From Cristatella mucedo (lineage: Eukaryota > Bryozoa > Phylactolaemata > Cristatellidae): a stretch of DNA of 64,000 nt. Made by a program: the position numbers and the translations under genes. The notes below the pieces were generated by a model, which searched no databases, was not told the DNA's origin, and saw only the letters and a program-made list of their open reading frames with translations. Below are positions 54,823-64,000 of the stretch, in pieces. Position 1 is the stretch's first letter. Each line of letters opens with the position of its first letter. The stretch is from assembly GCA_009760855.2 (NCBI GenBank), contig WPIO01000164.1:107001-171000 (forward strand), in the 5' to 3' direction.

Positions 54823-55335
54823 CTGTTGCTCTAGAATCTGAACCGAGCTTGCTAGGCTTGTAGTTTTGACTTCAGAGTTCTAGCTGCACTATGCTAGTCA
54901 CAATATCTTTAATAGGATTGGAAATGGGGAGCCAAGCTGCTGGTGTGTAAGGAATCCGGCTGGCTTGGTAGTAGGCAAGGTCACCATCGAATGATGTGGT
55001 CACTGGTCACGGAGCTCAGTCAAGGTTTGCATCGAAGCAGACTGACAGTTCAAGTCTAGATCGATCGGTACACTATTTTTCAGATGTAGTCTGCATACAT
55101 ACATTCAAGGCCAATGGATTGGAAGGGGTCTAGCAGATCTGGTGAATTGAGAGCCGCTAGCAATTGCCGATGCCTGTGTATGCATACTGCCCATGCTTGT
55201 GCAGCCACGACTATACCGTCAGAATCGTTAGCCGTTTCCCTAGCCGCATCCTGTATCTGAGGCTTCGAGATGGCTAAGATCCGGCCTCCCTCTGTGCTAG
55301 GGCTAGCTGTTTTTTTTAAGGCGCCGAGGAGAGAA
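54823..55335. other. Unassigned with L2-A words
   Basis: A GAATGATGTGGTCACTGGTC segment near 54990 resembles reversed L2-A, but most of the stretch is unrecognised. Confidence 0.35.
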
Positions 55336-55405
55336 AAATATGCTTCATTCGTAGAGCACCCCTAAAAGAACTCGATCTCTATATGCAGGCACAGTGTATA
55401 TGCAG
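55336..55405 (-). mobile_element. SINE-1/L2-A-type terminus
   Basis: TTCATTCGTAGAGCACCCCT, AAAAGAACTCGATCTCTATA, TGCAGGCAC is a reversed terminus closest to SINE-1. Confidence 0.55.
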
Positions 55406-56465
55406 CAGGCTACAAGGCAGTGACCTTGGCCGTCAAAGGCCTTACACCCCCTCCCCCCCCCCGAAATCTGGCGACACTCGCCAACAGTCTGCAACCGGCT
55501 CACCACCGGGGTCCCAGGGTGGGGCGCAAGTGGGGCGATACAGGGACTGGATTTACTTGCTGCGAAGCTAGCCGGACACCCGGCCCGCAGCACATCCAGC
55601 TGCGCATTGCCTCGTGCACCAGCCTCCGCTCGACTTCACAGCGAGATCGAGGACTAGTCGTTCGTCGGCTTTCGATGCTCCTCAAGACACTGAGCCGAAT
55701 GTGTGCGCACTCTGGACAAGAGCCTCCGCGCTCTTTCGCCTGCCAGCAGCTGTGACAGCAAGTTCAGCAAGCGAAGCCGCCTCGGCAGACTTTTCGGGCC
55801 ACCCTGCGGCAGCTCTGCAGCGAATATCTCTCCGCTTGCAGAGATTGTCCGAAGAGTCGCGTGCCTCGGACCCGAGCGTGCCTGCGGACGTCGTGTCTCA
55901 GGCCGTATTCGAGGTGAGTATGCACAGGTTACATTAGCCGGCTGTAGAGAGATGTTCAGTGTGTGGCAGCTGTCTGTGAGGCTGTGGCAGCACAGCAGCC
56001 GGCGGCGACAGCAAATTTGTCTGCAAGGTCAGCATCATTACCTGTCCAGCATGCACTTCTGCCTTTTCCCCCAGTTGCTATTACTACAGCAGCCAGCAGC
56101 AGGGGTAGCAGTGACAACAGCTAGAGCAGCTTTGGCAGTGGTACCGATGGTGGCAGTAGCCGGCGTTACTGAAGCATCTATGTCAGTAGCAATGGTAGCA
56201 GCAGCAGCAGCTGCAAATGAAGCACCAGGAGTAGCAATAGCAGCAAGAGGAGGTGGTTTGCTGTCATGGAGGAGGGGGAGAGAAAGTTCAGCTGCATGCT
56301 GAGGGTAGTCTACTGCTTTGTCGGCCGGTTGCAGCATGTGCTATGCCTCAAAACCACAAAGGCCTCAGAGAGGGCAAAGCTTAGGAGCAGCTACATTGGT
56401 CCTGGCTTCCACTTGAATGTAGTTAGTTCCAGTCTTTGCCAAGGTAAATTTGCCAGGTGCCACGC
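55406..56465 (+). other. CpG-rich open frame with splice donor, unidentified
   Basis: A plus frame is open for about 118 codons from a TAG at about 55569 to GCCGTATTCGAG|GTGAGTATG at 55913/55914, a consensus donor. Its end reads AAALQRISLRLQRLSEESRA, SDPSVPADVVSQAVFE. It has no ATG, so it could only be an internal exon or noise. A GCAGCA/GTAGCA-rich simple stretch follows (56080-56250), giving Ala/Val-rich frames. No family recognised. Confidence 0.25.
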
Positions 56466-56469
56466 GAAG

Positions 56470-57285
56470 TTAGACTTCATCAATGTATTCGGAATTGGTT
56501 ACAACAAGCGTTCTTAAAACTTAATTCTGATGGAGCCGACTTACTATGTATGGGCCAACCTAATCTTGCTGAAAATTTTGAAACCTTACCCTCGAAATTG
56601 GCTCGGGCAGCATGTATCTCCGGTGGCATCTGTGTGGGATCAGGGTGACCTGTTCCATAATGACTTTTCATAAGATGGCTACTTAATGACCACAGCTCAG
56701 TTAAAGTGCACTTCGGCTCCATTATGGGGCGAAAATGCAGGCCTGTTCAGGTGAGGATAATGGAGCTAAGCTAGTGTATGCATTTGTTAGATGTCATCTA
56801 GACATATGTCCTCGGTACTTGCATGTCTCCCTGCCCGTGGAATGCTTACAGTTTATGCATAAAACTCTGCAGCAAAGATTGTCTGTCATAAACGTCTCAA
56901 CAGCTAGATTATTACTCCCTGGAGACTTTGCCTTTAGTTCGTATTCTCTCAAAGCCTGGAATTCCCTTTCAACTGGTATCACGAGATCCCGTGACCTGAC
57001 CACATTTAAAAAGAATCTAAGAACGCATCTCTTTATCGCAGAATTTAGTGTGTCAATGTGATTTGTCCTTTGTGTGCTAATGCTTGCTGACACTATGAAT
57101 GCTGCCACTAACCATGTTTGCATGCGGAACCTGTGCATGTCACCTCTTAACCATGTTATGCTTATTGACATTGAGCATGCTACCATTAACCATTCCTTGC
57201 AGTAAATGTAAAGCATCTAGAAAGAGATTGAGTTTTCTGAGGGTACTATAAAAATGTATTATTATTATTATCATTATTATTTAAG
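56470..57285 (+). mobile_element. L2-A LINE relic, thumb to tail
   Basis: FLKLNSDGADLLCMGQPNLA, then KLVYAFVRCHLDICPRYLHV (56735-57061), TLQQRLSVI, YSLKAWNSLSTGITRSRDLT and TFKKNLRTHLFIAEFSVSM. A deletion removes the LLADLHWLP block. The 3'UTR and terminus (AAGCATCTAGAAAGAGATTG, ATT tail at 57258-57282) are present. Confidence 0.8.
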
Positions 57286-57389
57286 GTTCTGGATATAGAT
57301 GAAGCTCCCAGGCTGCTGCACAAGTTAATTATATTTTATTTTTTTATTGCATTGGACTTCTCTCTCCCTAAGTAGTATCCCTACAGGAC

Positions 57390-58905
57390 AACTCTCCCCA
57401 ATTCTTTGGAGCACCTCAATGTCTTTATTCAAGCCTGCTGAAAGTGACCAAATCCTGAAGTATATCGTACAGTCAAGGAAGACAACTAGCTCTCTAAACC
57501 TTATTACCACTGTCCTATTTCTGCATTACATAGATCTCTTGCTGCGATGAATAATCGACATAATAAATTTGTCCTCAGCCTCAGGTCATGTCCCTGCACC
57601 TTTCAAAAAGGCCGTTGTTAGGGCAACTAGTTAGTAAAGACTCACTAGTCCAAGAAAACTTAAATAACTTCCGGCTAGTCTCCCTTCTGCCATTCCTATC
57701 AAAGACACTGGACCAAATAGTTGCAACTTAGCTGAGCTCATATATTGAAACTTCAGACCTAGTAAGTTCCAGTCTGGTTTTAGAGCTTATCGCTCAGCAG
57801 AGTCAGTTTTGCTTTAGGCGTATAACTAACTTATCAGGAACGTAGATTTGGGTAAAGGTTCTCTGGTTGTTTTGCCTGTTCCTAGGCAGCATAATCCTAC
57901 ATTGATCACCAAGTCCTTCTTGAATGCCTGTCATCTCACCTGGGCATCACTAACACTACACTGCAATGGTTCAAGTGCGGAGTTTCAGTGGGAGACTAGA
58001 GAGGATTGCTGGCAATGGACAAATGGCAAAGATCATCCGAAGAGAGCCACTAAAATACTGGGCACCTCAGTTCACCTGGCCTCGTCAGTGCTTCTTTTCA
58101 CAATTCAGCTCCATTTTGTCAACGTAATTGTGAAGCACAATCTAGACTTCTACATTTAGGCAGATGATATGCAGCTGGACTTATACTTCAATCTCTCCCA
58201 GCCTTCCAGAACGTCAAACTCTCAACTCCCTTGCTGCAAGTATCGTTGACATACACATTTGATTGGGGGCAAACTTTCTCAAATGGTATGATGATAAAAC
58301 CAACTTACTAGCTATGGGCAAACCTAGCGTGACTCAGAAATGGGACAGCTTAATCCTCAAAATCGGCACCGCTAGCATATTTCATGTAGCATTTGCACGA
58401 ACTAGGTGTCCTGTTCCAAAGTCACTTTTTAGTAAACGAACACATCAACTCCACAGTCGAGCCTGCCTACCTTTAGCTACGTAATATTGCAACAATTCGG
58501 ACTTGCCTAGATATCTCGTCCAAGTCTAATAATGCATTGGTGACATATTGTTTTAAGTTTAGTCACTCACTGCGGGCAAGTCAACAGAGAAAGTAAAGGC
58601 TTTCAGTTGGCAAAATACTCTTTAGCTAGGCTTCTCTGTCGTTAGTATTTCAGCTGCCACATCACACCACTTCTTCCCTACCTATGCCGGCTGCCAACCA
58701 AGCAGCACATCGACTTGATGGTTCTGTCACTCACTATGTATGTTTCTTCATCCTATTCCTTCAGCCTACCTATCAGTACTACTGCCCAACCAGGCTACCC
58801 AACTGCTGTACCAACTGTTGTCGTGACTCAAAAATCTAAATAGCTCTACCTCGAACCAACCTTAACTTCTTTAGAGACCGTGCCTTTAGTTCGTACGTTC
58901 TGGTC
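57390..58905 (+). mobile_element. L2-A LINE relic, long RT region
   Basis: TSMSLFKPAESDQILKYIVQ, SRKTTSSLNLITTVLFLHYI, the PAPFKKAVV equivalent, the IETSDLVSSSLVLEL equivalent and FLKWYDDKTNLLAMGKPSVT all appear in order across frames. The end carries C-terminal words (TTAGAGACCGTGCCTTTAGT). Old and frameshifted. Confidence 0.75.
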
Positions 58906-59768
<863 letters not shown>

Positions 59769-59824
59769 ATGTGTGTGTATACACACACACGCACGCACAC
59801 ACATATATATATACATATATATGC

Positions 59825-61229
59825 TTTAGTGGCAGGTCGGCAATGCTCACATTCAGTCCCAACAGCTGCTGTCTTTGTGGGACTGTTAACTTGAATGAAG
59901 CCGTACTGGCATGCCTGCAGACTTGCTGGTTTTGTGGTGATGTCAAGGCTTTGTGCTGTGTGGCTTAGGTCTACTGCTGCTAGCACTGGAGCTTTGGCTT
60001 CGGCCTGTTTACCTAAGCGATTGTGCTGCAACTTGGCTTGACTGCTGCCCATGCCACGGCTTGCAAAAATTAGGGCACCGGTCCGAGCAATGGTTGTCGC
60101 GCCTAGTGGCTGGAGGTTCCAGTGCATAGCACGACATCTCTAGGGGTATTTTGAAGGCTTGCACTAGTTCTTTCAATTGTGTTACTGTCAATGAGTTAGT
60201 CTTCTATCCAGCTGCCTGCACACGCACGGGTAGCCGTTTAAACTCAGCCCAATCTTCACTCTGACCCGGCTCAGCAGTGCTCTAACATTGGCTACCTCAT
60301 TATCTATGCTGGGGTACTCTAATCAGCTAGCCCGGATCGCCGTAACCTTGTGGAGAGAAAAGAGAGGAAGGGCTGCAGAGAGAGGACTGAGGATGGTGAG
60401 CTGGGAAAGTAACTCTTCAGGTCGTGGTACTTTTTATTGCCGCCTCAGCTTGGTCTACCCGCGAGCTCGCTCGAGCTCGCGCAAGGCTTACCGCCAATGG
60501 CTGCCTCCGTCTGCTCAGTGCCTTGGTCCCCTGCTCGATTAGACTCCCCCCCCCCCCCCCCCGACTTGCCACTCACCAACCCTCCCAAAGCCTCTAATGA
60601 CGATGAGGAGTTCGAACTACTCATCCCTATCATCGGCACACGTGCACGCACGTGCCTCTGCCTGCACGCACGTGCCCCTGCCTGCACGCACACGCTGATG
60701 GGCGACTTCATTTGCACACATGCACAGCGGCAAGCACTGAGCTGTCCTGAATGCGCACGCACGAACACACACACGCGCACACACACACTTGCTACTTTGG
60801 TTTTGTGGTTCAGAGGCAAATGTGCTGACTGCCCCTTGCTGCCGACAAGTCACTGCCCAAGCTAAGGCCAATCTTGGCCTCCTGAATCGATGCTTCTGCT
60901 TGCTTGACCTGAACTGGAAATGATGGCTAGATTGCCTAAGGATCCCAGTGCTGGCTGTCTGTCGACCTATGAATGCCAAGTTACAATGCGGTCAATTCGA
61001 GCGAGCGGAAAAGGCCAGCTGTAACTGGCTCATATGACAGTGCTGCTGAACAGTTGCTGCAATCAAGGATTAAGAGAAACGCAGCACTTCAGCTTGGTGA
61101 AGATTTTCCTGTCGTAGATAAGCACTCATTCTATGAGGGCCCATACTCAGTGACTTTAGCCTTGGCCAGTACAATAGCCACCGGTCAATGACTGGCTCAT
61201 GATTTTGCATTGATATAGCATAAATGGAT
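59825..61229. other. Unassigned, with poly-C and a GC/TG minisatellite
   Basis: Contains a C18-type run at 60547-60562, an imperfect 20-bp repeat (GCACGCACGTGCCTCTGCCT) at about 60645-60705, and a CA-rich run at 60765-60790. No gene supported. Confidence 0.4.
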
Positions 61230-62030
61230 AAAACAAAAGCTGTGTACATGACGAAGTAGTTTTTATTAAATGCCGAATAGTATGAAGAGTGGCGCCATCG
61301 TCATTCCTACTTAGCATACAGTTGGTCTCCCTCGATTTTGTTTTAGTGCCCGTGCACCCTACGACCTGGTATCGAGCAGCCAATCGCTGAATAGTTCTGT
61401 TGATGTACTTGCCAACGGTCTTTGCAGTCATTCGAACTCTGCACTCAGTCTGCACTGGCTGGTTGGAAGGGATCGTTTCCTAGCTACCGATCTAGGTCAT
61501 CCCTTGGATGCTCTAAGGGATTTAAATCAGGCTACTGACCTGGCCAATTCCATGACCTCATCAGTGCTGTTGTCATATTTTTGGGGGACCTAATAGCTGT
61601 TGATGATGTTTAGGATCATTATCTTGAAGATAAATGGACCCATCTTTCAGCAGTCGTCAGCCCACGGATTGCTAAGCACATTTGTATATTCATTCTGGTC
61701 CATAATGCCAGGCATTCGATGCAATTTTTCAATAGCTGTACTAAAGTAAAAGAACTCCATAAACTCGGGATCCTCCTGCCACTGCTATACTTTGCAGTGC
61801 TCTCGAGTCAGTCATATCTCTATTATGCACTATTTTTGGCCTAGTCAAATCTGACGTTTAATGAAGACTCAAAATTTACTTTCATCTGTCCAATTAACCG
61901 AGCCTCACTCTTCAGGCATCTAGTGGACGTGGAGTTTAGCCTATCGCAGCCTTACAGTTTTACACCTCTTACTCAGTATGGGCACTTTCTTGTTCTTTCT
62001 TTCATCGGATTTTTCAAGTATTACTCCCTA
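61230..62030 (-). pseudogene. Tc1-like transposase relic
   Basis: Minus strand, high to low coordinate: NWTDESKF (first catalytic Asp region, about 61890), then EFMEFFYFSTAIEKLHRMPG and IMDQNEYTNVLSN. Next is YLQDNDPKHHQQ (second catalytic Asp; consensus QDNDPKHT), then SWNWPG-x-PDLNPLEHP (third acidic residue). Last come TAKTVGKYINRTIQRLAARY and QVVGCTGTKTKS, the C-terminal tail. Order and spacing match Tc1 transposases. Frameshifts and stops are frequent. The N-terminal DNA-binding part may extend beyond the SINE to about 62460 but is not clearly readable. Confidence 0.75.
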
Positions 62031-62036
62031 AAGTTT

Positions 62037-62222
62037 GGTGAGCCGTAATGGCTCACTAGGCAAGGTGGTTACTTTTCACGACCTCGGCCCCGAGGTCGTG
62101 GGTTCGAATCCTGTAGTGGGTGATCCTTTATCGCCGCTGCAAGCGGTGGTGATAGCCGTCGAGGCTCTTCTGTCGCTATACAAAAAGAGGCTGTTAAATC
62201 AGCTTGTATTTATTTATTTTTA
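62037..62222 (+). mobile_element. SINE-2, best-preserved copy
   Basis: GAGCCGTAATGGCTCACTAG, the head with B-box GTGGGTTCGAATCCTG, the body GATCCTTTATCGCCGCTGCA, AGCGGTGGTGATAGCCGTCG, CTCTTCTGTCGCTATACAAA, AATCAGC, and a TATTTATTTATTTTT tail. The head has a self-complementary ACGACCTCGGCCCCGAGGTCGT (62079-62100). It abuts the Tc1 relic. Confidence 0.8.
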
Positions 62223-62998
62223 AGTCCATGTCGCACAATTATCTTGACAACCTAGGTCCATGTAGCAGCTTCCAGGAACTTCACTAGTGTGGCCAAGCTG
62301 GTATTCCTATGGTATTTTGCAGCCCTCTTTATTAGAAGGTCGTCACTAATCGCTGTTTTGTTCTGGTGGCCTAGGTGGCAGCAGATGATTCTTTGGAGTT
62401 TTCTTGTGTCCTTAGTCAGACCTCACGTAATGAAACTTCGGGCAGGGGCTGATACCTAGTGCTCCTGCGATCTTCCTGTATTAGCTCTGCTTGTGAAGGA
62501 CTAGCACAATACATTTTTCAAAGTTGCCCTGTTTCTTATTATTCGGCATGCTTCAGCAGCAACGGTTCGTGTCTGATTGACCTGAAAAAGAAGTCAACAC
62601 CGGCTGGATGGTCTCAAGCAACTCGTGCACTCAAAATAGTCATTGTCTACCTTCTTAAAGGCTTGATTTTGGAAAGGCAACATATTTTGAAAAGGGATCT
62701 TTTTAAAAGTGGCAGATTCATGCCCTAACATTAGTTCATTGAATGAGTGTACCTCATCGTAACCAGACATGAATGATACCGGCCTGTGGTGTGATCCAAC
62801 GTTTCAGTTGCTAAGGATGTAACTCCTGAGCTGTTAAGCTGCTTGTAGACCCGGCAGGTTTGGAATTGCATTAATACTCTCAAGGCCCTATAGCCGGAAA
62901 ATAGCTGCTATCCACAACCGCTTAAAGCTGGTGTAACTATTTGAAGTGCCTGCTGTGAGAGTCTTCAGCAGCCAGGCCTACCAGGGGAGGTATGATTT
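62223..62998. other. Unassigned
   Basis: An 89-codon plus frame (62459-62728) has no motif. The first 240 bp may be eroded Tc1 sequence (see the relic to the left). Confidence 0.35.
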
Positions 62999-63006
62999 CT
63001 CTAGCA

Positions 63007-63192
63007 TAGTGGTTCTCAACCTTCCTAATGCCACGACCCTTTAATACAGCTCCTCATGTTGTGGTGACCCCAACCATAAAATTATGGTGTGCAAATTGTG
63101 GAAATGTGCATTTTCCGATGGTCTTAGGTGACACCTGTGAAAGAGTCGTTCGACCTCCAAAGGGGTCGCGACCCACAGGTTGAGAACCCCTG
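63007..63192. mobile_element. SPIN-like hAT MITE with perfect 8-bp target duplication
   Basis: The element begins TAGTGGTTCTCAACCTTCCT and ends CACAGGTTGAGAACCCCTG, with inverted repeats around GGTTCTCAACCT. Subterminal text (GCCACGACCCTTTAATACAG, CTCATGTTGTGGTGACCCC, TTTTCCGATGGTCTTAGGTG, AAAGGGGTCGCGACCC) matches my memory of the SPIN/URR1 group of hAT elements. CTCTAGCA flanks both sides (62999-63006 and 63193-63200) and has central TA as expected for Buster-type hATs. At 186 bp it is a short internally deleted copy. Confidence 0.88.
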
Positions 63193-63200
63193 CTCTAGCA

Positions 63201-63512
63201 TGTCACTTAGTCCACCAGACGGCATCTTAAAGCTGAGAATGGTTAGTTTGTGCTCTCAGATTTGGTTGCCAAATCTCTGCTTAACGGCTTTTATACATGT
63301 CTCAAACCTAATTCTATGCAGCCTGCCATGTTTGAAAGCAACCAAAAGCCAAGCAAGTTTCGTTTGTTGCATTTTTCAAGGTGCAGCATAGGGGCTTAAT
63401 TCAACTTTAGAAGGAGTTGTCTCCACTCATTTGGCACTGTACCTGAGCTTAGCAGTGAGTACAATTGGGCGAGCCTCCCCAAGCCCCCAATAAAGTGCTG
63501 TCTCGAGCCACA
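63201..63512. other. Unassigned
   Basis: No gene or repeat was recognised between the MITE and the TG array. Confidence 0.35.
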
Positions 63513-63540
63513 GTGTGTGTGTGTGTGTGTGCGTGTGCGT

Positions 63541-63604
<64 letters not shown>

Positions 63605-63671
63605 GCGTGTGCGTGTGCGTGTGCGTGTGCGTGTGCGTGTGCGTGTGCGTGTGCGTGTGCGTGTGTGTGTG
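63513..63671. repeat. (TG)n and (GTGTGC)n compound microsatellite
   Basis: Two blocks of GTGTGC hexamers flank a pure TG run. All long Cys/Val, Cys/Ala and His/Thr frames here are artefacts. Confidence 0.97.
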
Positions 63672-63917
63672 GGCGTTTTTGTGCACACTGCCACAATCCT
63701 GCCAAGTAGCCACAACGATAGTCTTCCAGGGTGCTTGGTCGTGGTCGAAAGACAAAAGCTTTGCCACTGTGATGCCGGTGGAGCTCCCTGTTCCTCATGA
63801 GATGGGCCCAGCCCATCAGCTGCCTGAATAAAGTGTCTATTGTGCCGATTGCCCTGTGCCACTCGTTGATGCAGCAGGTCTCTTGCTAGGAGTTGATGCA
63901 GGAGGTCTCTTGCAAAG

Positions 63918-64000
63918 CTTGTGTCACATGGACCCACAGCATTTAGTGAATCCATGTGATTCGTCCTATGTATAGTCATGGGTGCAGTCACTGGGAATGC
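63918..64000 (+). mobile_element. L2-A LINE 3' end, cut by the window edge
   Basis: Starts in GGACCCACAGCATTTAGTGA, then CCATGTGATTCGTCCTATGT, equivalent to the end of the ORF and the 3'UTR start of L2-A. The rest lies beyond the window. Confidence 0.7.

Noticed and set aside
63396-63991. Reading frames of 104-180 codons on both strands
   Set aside because: They run through the TG/GTGTGC microsatellite, and their flanking parts show no motif.

Overview
This is eukaryotic, almost certainly metazoan, DNA. There is no bacterial-style gene packing. The window is a patchwork of decayed non-LTR retrotransposons, tRNA-like SINEs, cut-and-paste transposon relics, microsatellites and a diverged satellite block, plus one convincing host-gene exon. 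The species cannot be fixed from the sequence. L2-type LINEs with a GELNLYPGP relic (2A-like region), a SPIN-like hAT MITE, Tc1 and hAT relics and long AC/TG arrays fit an aquatic invertebrate (for example a mollusc) or a basal vertebrate.

Host genes. The best candidate lies in a CpG island at about 3.4-4.5 kb. On the minus strand an ATG at 4107 opens a 22-codon exon ending in a phase-1 GT donor. Its residues match, without gaps, the N-terminus of srGAP family F-BAR/RhoGAP proteins. If correct, positions 1-4040 lie in intron 1 and 4108-4620 hold the 5'UTR and promoter. Two other CpG-rich stretches (48.6-50.2 kb and 55.4-56.3 kb) have open frames and possible splice donors but no recognised product.

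Repeats. At least three L2-like LINE families occur. L2-A is dominant, with a 3' end resembling GCGCCTAGAAAGAGATTGAG and an (ATT)n tail. It is present in dozens of 5'-truncated, inverted and nested copies. The copy at 30.3-32.5 kb keeps endonuclease and reverse transcriptase sequence but has an internal deletion. L2-B has a (CATTA)n tail, and L2-C is one old relic. SINE-1 (tRNA-like head) has a 3' end resembling that of L2-A, so it probably uses L2-A machinery. SINE-2 is a second tRNA-like family with five copies. DNA transposons: a 355-bp MITE with palindromic ends (8.3 kb), Tc1-like relics (24.5 and 61.2-62.0 kb), a MULE-type relic (38.0 kb), two hAT relics (38.8-41.6 kb plus strand; 45.7-46.3 kb minus strand), a mariner-type MITE (44.5-45.3 kb), and a SPIN-like hAT MITE with a perfect 8-bp target duplication (63.0 kb).

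Most unusual items. At 34.45-37.05 kb there is a degenerate satellite of about 160-bp monomers, organised in part as a three-monomer unit of about 490 bp and interrupted by an LTR-like insert. At 21.9 kb and 43.85 kb there is a roughly 95-nt structured repeat with complementary ends, including one base pair changed on both sides between the copies. At 34.0 kb there is a perfect 18-bp hairpin. All protein-level calls come from conceptual translation by eye, and no database search was run.
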